From positions 22,641-86,640 of the forward strand of contig NZ_JADIJK010000025.1 of assembly GCF_017355205.1 (NCBI RefSeq): a stretch of DNA of 64,000 bases. The letters are read 5' to 3'. The stretch comes from Bacillus sp. SD088 (GTDB lineage Bacteria; Bacillota; Bacilli; Bacillales; Bacillaceae_C). Of this stretch, positions 56,820-63,978 are shown in pieces. A program made the translations under genes and the position numbers. Numbering within the stretch: the first letter of the stretch is position 1; the number at the start of each line of letters is the position of its first letter. The notes under the pieces are model-generated. The model saw only the letters and a list, made by a program, of their open reading frames with translations. It was not told the origin of the DNA and searched no databases.

Positions 56820-57835
56820 ATATCCTTGATCCCATTCATCCAAACCGATCTACTGCCCTTTTCGGTGGGAAAGCCAGTGGGATTTTGAATTGGAATGATT
56901 TAAAGTATCCCCATTTCTATAAACATCGTGAGCAAATTCGCGCGCTCTTTTGGCGATCCAGCGAGGTTGATATGACTCATGATACGAAACAATTTCCGAA
57001 TTTAACGATGACAGAACAAACAGCGTTCCTAAAAATTATTGGACTACTAGCTACGTTAGATGGACCACAAACGGATATGGCAGCTAGAATTGCTCAATAT
57101 TCAACTGATCCTTCTGTTAAATCTGTGATGGCAACCATCGCTGATCAGGAAAGTGAACATAATCATAGCTACGCCTATGTTCTTTCCTCTGTAACAACTT
57201 TAGATAAACAAAACGAGTCCTTTGAAACTGGTCGAACGGATGAAGTGTTATTAGAGCGAAACACTCGTATTATGGAAGTCTATAATGAATTTGCTCAAAA
57301 GCCTACGATTGAAAATGTATTAAAAGCAATGGTATATACGTCATTACTGGAAGGTCTATTCTTTTATTCCGGCTTTGCCTTTTTTTATAACTTAGCTAGA
57401 GATCAAAAAATGGTTGGTACCTCTACGATGATCAGTTATATTAATCGGGATGAATTGCAGCATGGGCGTTTTATTAGTGATCTCTTTCGCGCCACCTTGG
57501 CGGAACATCCAGAACTTAACACAAATGAATTTACGGATTGGGTTTATGAACAATTTCGTCATTCAGTTGAACAGGAAACAAAGTGGAGTCATTACATTCT
57601 TGCCAATATTGATGGCATCGATTTAATGGAGATGGAAGGTTATATTAAATACCGAGCAAATAAAATGCTACGTTTGCTGGGCTTGAGTGAAATTTATCAA
57701 GATCATACGGAAAACCCAATGAAATGGATTCGGGCTTATGTTGATAACTTTGACGACACTAAGACAGATTTCTTTGAGCAAAAATCGAGACAGTACACAA
57801 AAACAAGTGATCTAAACGGATTTGATGAACTGTAA
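56795..57835 (+). CDS. Class I ribonucleoside-diphosphate reductase, beta (radical) subunit
   Basis: This 346-residue ferritin-like subunit keeps all six metal ligands expected of class I: D89, E119 and H122 in the first half, E186, E220 and H223 in the second. The radical tyrosine Y126 sits four residues after H122, as in NrdF (E98, H101, Y105 in E. coli). The start is a TTG overlapping the flavodoxin gene, with AAGGAG upstream. The metal may be Fe or Mn; the adjacent flavodoxin favours Mn. A GCGC-family repeat begins right after the stop. Confidence 0.92.
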   Translation: MSTTLSKVNILDPIHPNRSTALFGGKASGILNWNDLKYPHFYKHREQIRALFWRSSEVDMTHDTKQFPNLTMTEQTAFLKIIGLLATLDGPQTDMAARIAQYSTDPSVKSVMATIADQESEHNHSYAYVLSSVTTLDKQNESFETGRTDEVLLERNTRIMEVYNEFAQKPTIENVLKAMVYTSLLEGLFFYSGFAFFYNLARDQKMVGTSTMISYINRDELQHGRFISDLFRATLAEHPELNTNEFTDWVYEQFRHSVEQETKWSHYILANIDGIDLMEMEGYIKYRANKMLRLLGLSEIYQDHTENPMKWIRAYVDNFDDTKTDFFEQKSRQYTKTSDLNGFDEL

Positions 57836-58113
57836 AGAACAAAAGCGAAAGCGCCCGTTTAGCGACGTACAAACTTTCATAGTAAGGATGAACAGCTAAA
57901 AACGCGCCGTCCTGGCGCAACGCTGTTCTGACCTACATCCTGTAGCCCTGAGATAAAGGATACACGGCGAAGAATGAGCCGATGTTGACTTACGCAAACA
58001 GAAGCTGAAAGTTTGCTAGTCGCTGGGCGCTGGAGCTAGACACCAACCGCAATGTAAACAATTATCCATTCCTAGCCACAAGAAAAGCACAAACGCTAGA
58101 TTCAGCATTAACC
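57836..58113 (+). repeat. GCGC-family intergenic repeat, divergent long form
   Basis: It begins directly after the beta-subunit stop with AGAACAAAAGCGAAAGCGCC, contains GCGCCGTCCTGGCGC and CAACGCTGTTCTGACC words, and ends GGCGCTGGAGCTAGACACC, with a further decayed fragment to 58113. Nothing coding is seen. It fills the gap to the cold shock gene. Confidence 0.75.
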
Positions 58114-58145
58114 AAAATTTATGCATTCCCATATTTTTAAAAATG

Positions 58146-58182
58146 AAAAAAACCTAACTCATGATTAGAGTTAGGTTTTTTT
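58146..58182. terminator. Bidirectional terminator after the cold shock gene
   Basis: AACCTAACTC pairs with GAGTTAGGTT around seven bases, with T runs on both strands. Confidence 0.88.
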
Positions 58183-58184
58183 CA

Positions 58185-58385
58185 TTATAGTTTCACAACG
58201 TTTTCAGCTTGTGGGCCACGTTGTCCTTCAACGATATCAAATTCAACTTGTTGACCTTCGTCAAGTGTTTTGAAGCCTTCCCCACCGATTGCACTATAAT
58301 GAACGAATACATCATTTCCGCCTTCAACTTCGATGAAGCCAAAGCCTTTTTCACTGTTAAACCATTTTACTGTACCTGTTGCCAT
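58185..58385 (-). CDS. Cold shock protein (CspA family)
   Basis: This 66-residue single-stranded nucleic-acid-binding protein has RNP1 KGFGFIEV and RNP2 VFVHYSAI motifs and the usual length. It acts as an RNA chaperone. GGAGGT lies 11 bases before the ATG. The 5' region is long and AT-rich, as is common for csp genes. Which Bacillus Csp it equals (CspB, C or D) was not decided. Confidence 0.95.
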   Translation of the reverse strand: MATGTVKWFNSEKGFGFIEVEGGNDVFVHYSAIGGEGFKTLDEGQQVEFDIVEGQRGPQAENVVKL

Positions 58386-58715
58386 TCGTATAAAACCTCC
58401 AAAAAATTTTTAATATGTTCTTCATATTTACCAAGTAAATAAAAAATCACATATTATAATCAATACCCACTTTTAGGAGCAGATATTCATTATAACATGT
58501 GAATTTTAACTCCAAAATTAAACTGTGGCTGGTATCTGCCATAAAAATAGTTAGAATTATTAAACTTTCAATCAACAATGCTAAGCAATTTCATCATACA
58601 TGAGGAAATTGGAAAAAGCAAGAAAATAGCGAAAAACTTTTTCGGCTTTTTTCGCCAAAATTCCTGCTTTTTCAGGGATTTACACCTCCTATCACCTAAC
58701 AGCTAACTATCATTC
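58386..58715. other. Intergenic region upstream of csp and downstream of ku
   Basis: These 330 bases hold the csp leader, with two TATAAT words on the minus strand around 58460 and 58495, and a weak hairpin (ATTCCTG / CAGGGAT, 58661-58680) that may end ku. A palindromic run GCGAAAAACTTTTTCG lies near 58630. No ORF or repeat family member is recognisable. Confidence 0.45.
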
Positions 58716-59543
58716 TTATCTAGGTTCTGCTGTTTTCTTTGTCGTCTTTTTCCGCTTTGTTGTTTTCTTTTCCGGTTTTGATTTATCAATAGAGGCTTGC
58801 AATGCAGCCATCAAATCCGTAATATTTTCTGTCGTTTTTTCTGGTTTTGCGGTGACTGTTTTTTCCCCTTTTTGCTTTGTTTGGATAAGCTCCATGACTT
58901 TGTTTCGATATTCATCTTCGTATTTTTCAGGTGCAAATGGTGTGGTTAGTTGGTCAATTAATAAAATAGCTGTATCAATTTCCTTTTTAGATGCCTCATC
59001 TTCATTTGGTACATTTGGCACCTCGGTCACCTTTCTAACTTCATCAGGATAATGAATGGTCTCCATTAAAAGTGTTTTTTCATATACACGAATAACAGCT
59101 AATTGCTCTTTTGAGCGAATGATGATTTTAGCGATGCCAGCTTTTCCACTTTCTATTAGAGCTTTCCGTAAAAGACCGTATGCTTTTGCTCCACCGTCTG
59201 GGGACATGTAGTAGCTTCGGTTAAAATAAATCGGATCAATTTCATTTAAATGAATAAAATCGATGATCTCTACAGCCTTTTCTCCTTTTTCCCCTGCTAA
59301 TGCTTTTAATTCGTCTTGCTCAACTACCACATACTCCCCTTTTGTTAATTCATACCCCTTTACAATATCATCCGTTTTTACTTTTTCCTCACATACTGGA
59401 CAGATTTTCTCGTATTTTATTGGCGTATTACATTTATTATGAAGAGAACGAAATTTAATATCCTTATCTTCTGTCGCCGCATGTAATTTAATCGGAATAT
59501 TCACGAGGCCAAAACTGATGCTTCCCTTCCACATTGTATGCAT
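58716..59543 (-). CDS. ku: Non-homologous end-joining protein Ku
   Basis: This bacterial Ku (YkoV-like) of 275 residues forms a ring on DNA ends and recruits LigD. The N-terminus MWKGSISFGLVNIPIKLHAA and KICPVCEEKVK are diagnostic, the core runs to about residue 230, and a Lys-rich tail (KPEKKTTKRKKTTKKT) follows, a common DNA-binding extension. It is divergent from ligD. In B. subtilis the pair is made in the forespore; no clear sigma-G promoter was identified here. Confidence 0.95.
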   Translation of the reverse strand: MHTMWKGSISFGLVNIPIKLHAATEDKDIKFRSLHNKCNTPIKYEKICPVCEEKVKTDDIVKGYELTKGEYVVVEQDELKALAGEKGEKAVEIIDFIHLNEIDPIYFNRSYYMSPDGGAKAYGLLRKALIESGKAGIAKIIIRSKEQLAVIRVYEKTLLMETIHYPDEVRKVTEVPNVPNEDEASKKEIDTAILLIDQLTTPFAPEKYEDEYRNKVMELIQTKQKGEKTVTAKPEKTTENITDLMAALQASIDKSKPEKKTTKRKKTTKKTAEPR

Positions 59544-59659
59544 TCATACACCTTCTTCTTCGCTTTTTTAATAGCATTTGCATTTACGAAAAAAATTATC
59601 CCAAGTAACAATTGGGAAAAATCCATAGAAAGTTGGGTATGCTAATTTCAATAACAAAC

Positions 59660-59818
59660 ATAAATTGAAACTTCAATCAGTGAGGTTTTCTTCATTTCCA
59701 CTGTTTGTTAGTTGAACAAATCGGGCTTTTACGGGCTGTTGATCTCCACATGTCATTCTAGTTTTTTCCACGAATTCTTAATGGAGAGCTTACAGCCAGT
59801 TAATGCGGGATAAAGGTG
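59660..59818 (+). repeat. ATAAAGTGAA-GCGGGATAAA repeat upstream of ligD
   Basis: The copy starts near 59660 with ATAAATTGAAACTTCAATCA, carries a decayed GTGAGG...CCACTG arm and an ACGGGCTGTTGATCTCC segment, and ends GTTAATGCGGGATAAAGGTGA. The AAAGGTG of this end is the Shine-Dalgarno sequence of ligD. Confidence 0.75.
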
Positions 59819-59823
59819 ATTCT

Positions 59824-61671
59824 ATGCTGAAACCAATGCTTCCTACCTTAGTTTTTGATCATCCAAAACATGGAAAATGGTTGTATGAAATAAAATATGA
59901 CGGATTTCGCGGCATCCTTGATTGGCAAGAACATCAATGCTTTCTGTGGAGTCGTAATGGGAAAAATTTATTACCGCAATTTCCAGAGCTGACGGAGTAT
60001 TTAGCCTCTCTTCAAGAACAATTGAAGCCATGGCTTCCTCTGAAAATAGACGGAGAATTAGTCGTGCTTGAAAATGATTATAAAGCTAATTTTTCACAAC
60101 TGCAGATCCGTGGACGTTTAAAGACAAAAGGTAAAATCGGTGAGGCCTCCCAGCTTCGTCCTTGTCGGTTTTTAGCGTTTGATTTATTAGAAATGACTGG
60201 ACAATCGACGACACAGATGGCTTATGACAGTCGAAAAAAACAACTATCCTCTCTTTTCAATCAGCTTGATCTTCCTTTATCTCCAGCTTATGAGGAGGAT
60301 AAGCTACTTCAATTTATCCCTAATGAGGAAGACTTTGAACAGCTTGCAAATAAAATGTACGATTATAATAGTGAGGGCATTGTTGCAAAACAAAAGGGTA
60401 GTATATGGGAAGAAGGAAAAAGAAGTAGACACTGGATGAAAATCAAAAATTGGAACACAGTCTCTTGCTTTATCACTGGGTACGATGAAGAAAATCATTA
60501 CTTTTATGTAGGAGTATTTGATGAGGAGCAATCCATGATCCCATTAGGTGTGTTTATAAATGGGTTAGATACCGAAACAAAAAATGCGCTTCGCGAAACG
60601 GTCTTAAACAATTCTCAGTCTCAAAAGGGTTCGCTTTTTATAATGGAGCCCGCTATCTGTCTAGATCTTTACTTTTTAGAATGGAAAGGGGCACAACTAA
60701 GAGAACCTTTTTTCAAGCAGTTACGCTTGGACCTTACACCTGATCAATGTTCATTTAATGAGTTTCTTATCAAGGATGCGGCCTTCCCAAGTGGAATTGA
60801 TATCTCTCATCCTGAAAAAATCTTATGGAAAGAAAATCACGTGAAGAAAATTGATTTTTTACGCTATTTAAGAAAGATCTCTCCTTATCTCTTACCCTTT
60901 TTAGAAAATCGTTTATTAACCGTGATTCGAGCACCACATGGAGAGTTTGGTGAGTTTTTTTATCAAAAAAACAAGCCTAACAGTGCACCAGATTTCGTTG
61001 AATCGATTCCATATGACGATAATCAAATGATTGTTTGCAATCATTTAGAAACATTGATCTGGCTTGGAAATCAGCTAGCAATTGAGTATCATATTCCTTT
61101 TCAAACGATTAACGATCGCTTTGTCAGCGAAATTGTGATTGATTTAGACCCTCCTTCTCAGGAGGAATTTCAGCTGGCTGTACGAGCGGCACTCATTATC
61201 AATAGAGTATTGAATTCTTTTTCATTAACCGGCTTTGTGAAGTTTTCTGGAAATAAAGGCATGCAGGTGTATATTCCTTTACCTGAATCCAAATATACTT
61301 GGGATGAAACGCGAGTATTTACGGAATTCTTAGCAAAATTCCTTGTGGCCTATCATCCCCACTTATTTACCATTGAACGCTTGAAAAAAAATAGGCAAGG
61401 AAAGCTGTATGTTGACTTTATCCAACATGCCGAAGGAAAGACAATTATAGCTCCATATTCTGTTCGTTTACCTTCAAAAGGACTTGTAGCCGCTCCATTA
61501 TATTGGCATGAAATAAACGAAAAATTAAATCCGAAAAGTTTTACGATCGATGAAGTAAGCAAAAGGGTCGAAACAATTGGGAATCCTTTTTCAACATTTT
61601 TCACTAGTAAAGAACAGCAACCCTTTGATCAAGTTCTCCAAATGATTCACAGGGATTCTCCTAATTTGTAA
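59824..61671 (+). CDS. ligD: NHEJ ATP-dependent DNA ligase LigD (ligase-polymerase)
   Basis: This 615-residue protein has an N-terminal ATP-dependent ligase domain with the nucleotidyl lysine K24 in EIKYDGFRG, the KIDGELV and EGIVAKQ motifs, and an OB fold. A C-terminal polymerase/primase domain has VIDLDPP with catalytic aspartates and FSGNKGMQVYIPL. The separate phosphoesterase domain of mycobacterial LigD is absent, as in B. subtilis YkoU. The ATG at 59824 is chosen because AAAGGTG, the end of a repeat, lies just before it. Its 3' end overlaps the converging gene by 11 bases. Confidence 0.95.
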   Translation: MLKPMLPTLVFDHPKHGKWLYEIKYDGFRGILDWQEHQCFLWSRNGKNLLPQFPELTEYLASLQEQLKPWLPLKIDGELVVLENDYKANFSQLQIRGRLKTKGKIGEASQLRPCRFLAFDLLEMTGQSTTQMAYDSRKKQLSSLFNQLDLPLSPAYEEDKLLQFIPNEEDFEQLANKMYDYNSEGIVAKQKGSIWEEGKRSRHWMKIKNWNTVSCFITGYDEENHYFYVGVFDEEQSMIPLGVFINGLDTETKNALRETVLNNSQSQKGSLFIMEPAICLDLYFLEWKGAQLREPFFKQLRLDLTPDQCSFNEFLIKDAAFPSGIDISHPEKILWKENHVKKIDFLRYLRKISPYLLPFLENRLLTVIRAPHGEFGEFFYQKNKPNSAPDFVESIPYDDNQMIVCNHLETLIWLGNQLAIEYHIPFQTINDRFVSEIVIDLDPPSQEEFQLAVRAALIINRVLNSFSLTGFVKFSGNKGMQVYIPLPESKYTWDETRVFTEFLAKFLVAYHPHLFTIERLKKNRQGKLYVDFIQHAEGKTIIAPYSVRLPSKGLVAAPLYWHEINEKLNPKSFTIDEVSKRVETIGNPFSTFFTSKEQQPFDQVLQMIHRDSPNL

Positions 61672-62353
61672 AATAAAGCACTAAACAAAAAATGCGTTCT
61701 TCTTCGTTTATTTGCCGATCAAATTTTATAATCGGTGTACTAGCTGAGAAGATGCGCTGCATACTGATGGGCATTAGTCCTTGAGAAACAGACATGATTT
61801 TTTTTCCATTCTTCTTAATCGAAAATGTATACACAGATTTTACAATCCGGTAATACTGGCCATCCGTTGTACGATATTCACGTTTCTCACTTTTGAGCAT
61901 TCTCAGGGGATTTTTTTTTCCAGCCTCTAATAATTGCATACCTAAAGCATTCATTTGAACAAGCCAATACGTATTTTTCCGATGGTCTGTTACAGTAAAG
62001 AGCTGATCCTTCACTTTTCTCCCTTTTTTTATGGAGAAGGCACAAAATCCACTCCCAGTGAATAGCTTTCCCTGATACGCTGTAACAGGCGATGGCGCTA
62101 GCATAAGTAAAACTTCCCCTTCATTTCGAAAAATGGCTGGATTCGGAAGCTTATGACTTTTATAGGCAAAATAAATGTGACGCAGGGCATAATAAATTAG
62201 CATGACGAATAGTAAGATACCTGCGGTGTTCGTCGGAAAAAAACTTGTTATCTGTAGAGCTGGAAAGACGACAACCAAGAAAACAATCACGCATAAAATG
62301 CTTTGATGTATATATAATCTTGACATTCCAGAGTAATAATCCCTTATATTCAT
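61661..62353 (-). CDS. Unknown membrane-anchored protein
   Basis: This protein of about 230 residues is not recognised. Two hydrophobic segments near the N-terminus (about residues 17-37 and 43-63) suggest membrane anchoring. The remaining ~165 residues are beta-rich and basic with repeated KxGRKVKDQLFTVTDHRKNTYW-like strands cut by loops, reminiscent of a tubby/LURP-like barrel, though this is a guess. The ATG at 62353 is preferred over an in-frame GTG three codons earlier because AAAAGGTGA, the end of a repeat, supplies the ribosome binding site. Confidence 0.6.
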   Translation of the reverse strand: MNIRDYYSGMSRLYIHQSILCVIVFLVVVFPALQITSFFPTNTAGILLFVMLIYYALRHIYFAYKSHKLPNPAIFRNEGEVLLMLAPSPVTAYQGKLFTGSGFCAFSIKKGRKVKDQLFTVTDHRKNTYWLVQMNALGMQLLEAGKKNPLRMLKSEKREYRTTDGQYYRIVKSVYTFSIKKNGKKIMSVSQGLMPISMQRIFSASTPIIKFDRQINEEERIFCLVLYFTN

Positions 62354-62359
62354 ATGATT

Positions 62360-62440
62360 CACCTTTTATCCCGCATAAATGGGCAGTAATCTCCCCTACC
62401 TTGTGGCTTTTTCAGAGGAGTTTCACTTTATTGAATGTAA
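62360..62440 (-). repeat. ATAAAGTGAA-GCGGGATAAA repeat, short copy
   Basis: Read on the minus strand the copy goes from AATAAAGTGAAACTCCTCTG through GGGAGATTACTGCCC to TTATGCGGGATAAAAGGTGA. The final AAAAGGTGA acts as ribosome binding site for the gene at 61661-62353. Its middle part is deleted relative to 6138-6241. Confidence 0.7.
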
Positions 62441-62493
62441 TAACTACTATATGAAAACCGGGACAAGCTTATGACAAAATGCCGGCAATCAAC

Positions 62494-62529
62494 AGAAAAC
62501 AGCCCTTGATAAACGAATTATCAAGAGCT
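62494..62529 (-). terminator. Terminator after the DUF4870 gene
   Basis: On the minus strand AGCTCTTGATAA pairs with TTATCAAGGGCT (one G-T pair) and is followed by GTTTTC. Confidence 0.7.
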
Positions 62530-62545
62530 ATTCGAGATTTTTCCA

Positions 62546-62896
62546 TTATTTAATAATACGGAAAATAAATGGGATGCGATATGCTTGCCCATCGTAGGCT
62601 TTAACAGCAGCAATAATGGTAAAAATAGTTGCTGCTATTCCAACGATAGGAGCAAGAACAAAACCAATTAAAACAATCATTAAAATACCAGAAATAATCC
62701 CATAAACGGCGTAAGAGATGAAAAAGTTCAAATATTCTTTTCCATGATAATCAATAAAGGCTGATTCATCTTTTTTGATTAACCAAATAACTAAAGGACC
62801 GATAAATGCTGAGACAAAACTGATGATATAAATTACAGCTGCAAGCACTCTGTCATTATTATTGTTTTCCACCTTATTATCCATGTTAGTTTCCAT
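62546..62896 (-). CDS. DUF4870 small membrane protein
   Basis: This 116-residue protein has an Asn-rich hydrophilic start and three membrane helices. The DUF4870 pattern shows as VLAAVIYIISF..GPLVIWLIKKDESAFIDYHGKEYLNF and a C-terminal AAVKAYDGQAYRIPF. Members are small integral membrane proteins without a settled function. A GGAGGAAT site precedes the ATG. It is transcribed alone. Confidence 0.85.
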   Translation of the reverse strand: METNMDNKVENNNNDRVLAAVIYIISFVSAFIGPLVIWLIKKDESAFIDYHGKEYLNFFISYAVYGIISGILMIVLIGFVLAPIVGIAATIFTIIAAVKAYDGQAYRIPFIFRIIK

Positions 62897-63059
62897 TCTA
62901 ATTCCTCCATTTCTAGCTTCTTATCTATTCTACGTATTAACTATAGTATAAGTTTCAAATATTTTCACCCTTTCCGTTAAAAAAAATGACGATTCGCTAT
63001 ATTTACTACTATGCAAATTTGAAATTTTTTTGTATGATGTCAGTATAAAGATTTACAAT

Positions 63060-63216
63060 TTCATATCGCTCATAATTGAGGGAAGGCAAATGGTGCGCCA
63101 CCAGTGATTAACTGGTTCTAGTGGGTTCGATTCCCACCCCGAAATTTTTTATGCAATTTTAAAAAATTTCGTGGGGCAGAATCGACTATTTAGGACTGCC
63201 CCAACTAGGAGGGGTC
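63060..63216 (+). promoter_or_regulatory. Structured leader with tRNA T-arm-like hairpin upstream of GNAT gene
   Basis: Three small stems occur in a row: GGTGCGCCACC, CCAGTGATTAACTGG, and GTGGGTTCGATTCCCAC, the last being a canonical tRNA T arm. A long hairpin GAAATTTTTT / AAAAAATTTC follows, which can be extended by CCCC/GGGG and GATTC/GAATC and then excludes the T arm. A later stem TGGGGCAG / CTGCCCCA competes with it and ends right before the AGGAGGGG ribosome binding site. No acceptor 5' strand fits, so it is not an intact tRNA gene. It may be a cis-regulatory RNA or a tRNA remnant. Confidence 0.5.
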
Positions 63217-63783
63217 ATGATGCTCAAAAAACGCGAGTTAACTGGGCATGAATGTCAAGTTCTTTATGAATTAATGACGCACCCGGATGTCTTCCCTTTC
63301 GTGCGTCAAAAAGCGTATTCCTTTGAGGAATTTTTATTTATTACCAAACAAACAATTGAAGCAGAAGATCAAGGTGAACTCATTTCTAGGACGATCTTAG
63401 ATGAATGGGGAAATCCAATTGGCATCATTAATTTATTTGATATTCAGCATGGAGCTGGTTTTCTAGGCACTTGGCTTGGGAAAGCCTATCACGGCAAAGG
63501 ATATAATTCATTGGTGAAGGAATTATTTTTACAACAATTGTTTTTTGAAAAAGCAATAGAAACGGTCTACATGAGAATCAAAACCGAAAATTACCGTTCG
63601 AAAAAAGCTGCCGAAAAATTACCTTATGTCTTAAAAGCAAATGAAACGAAACCTTTGGTTTTTCAGCAATTAAATCCAGGCTTTTATCTATATGATCTAT
63701 ATGAGATTCCAAAAGATTTATTCACCATGACTTATATGAGAAAAACAGATACACAAATCTCCCTACAACAATTGGAAGCATAG
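63217..63783 (+). CDS. GNAT-family acetyltransferase (RimJ/RimL type)
   Basis: This 188-residue protein has the GNAT fold order: an N-terminal MTHPDVFPFVRQKAYS-like substrate region, ISRTILDEWGNPIGIINLF, LGTWLGKAYHGKGYNS with the acetyl-CoA loop, and VYMRIKTENYRSKKAAEKL. It is closest to ribosomal-protein or antibiotic-type acetyltransferases, but the acceptor is unknown. AGGAGGGG lies four bases before the first ATG; a second ATG follows at once. A repeat begins immediately after its stop codon. Confidence 0.85.
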   Translation: MMLKKRELTGHECQVLYELMTHPDVFPFVRQKAYSFEEFLFITKQTIEAEDQGELISRTILDEWGNPIGIINLFDIQHGAGFLGTWLGKAYHGKGYNSLVKELFLQQLFFEKAIETVYMRIKTENYRSKKAAEKLPYVLKANETKPLVFQQLNPGFYLYDLYEIPKDLFTMTYMRKTDTQISLQQLEA

Positions 63784-63952
63784 AACAAAAGCGCAAGCGC
63801 CTTGATCAGCCCCGACAAGCAAATGTTCCTGAACCTAGGAAGGGGATTTTTCCCTTCATAGGTTCAGGAACATTTGACCTCGAGGGGCTAGGCGCTGGAG
63901 CTGGATGAAACAAAAGCGCAAGGCGCCCGCCTATCGGCTTGAGCTAGACGAC
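63784..63952 (+). repeat. GCGC-family intergenic repeats (minimal unit plus fragment)
   Basis: Right after the GNAT stop comes AACAAAAGCGCAAGCGCC, then CCCCGACAAGCAAATGTTC. A long hairpin follows (TGTTCCTGAACCTA / TAGGTTCAGGAACA with inner GAAGGG / CCCTTC), then ATTTGACCTCGAGGGGC and GGCGCTGGAGCTGGA, ending near 63905. A second, truncated unit follows (AAAAGCGCAAGGCGCC...). The central hairpin differs in sequence from those at 29463 and 46313 but has the same place and flanks. Confidence 0.8.
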
Positions 63953-63969
63953 AAAACTCAAATTTAAAC

Positions 63970-63978
63970 TTATCCACA
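63970..63978 (+). promoter_or_regulatory. Single perfect DnaA box
   Basis: TTATCCACA is an exact consensus DnaA box near the end of the window. No second box is visible within the remaining sequence, so its meaning depends on what lies beyond the edge. Confidence 0.4.

Noticed and set aside
63080..63145. Possible tRNA gene (T arm and two further stems)
   Set aside because: No 7-bp acceptor stem or proper anticodon stem with a 7-base loop can be formed, so it is not an intact tRNA gene.
21418..63952. CRISPR array
   Set aside because: The repeats are dispersed, variable in length and not separated by regular spacers; no cas gene is present.
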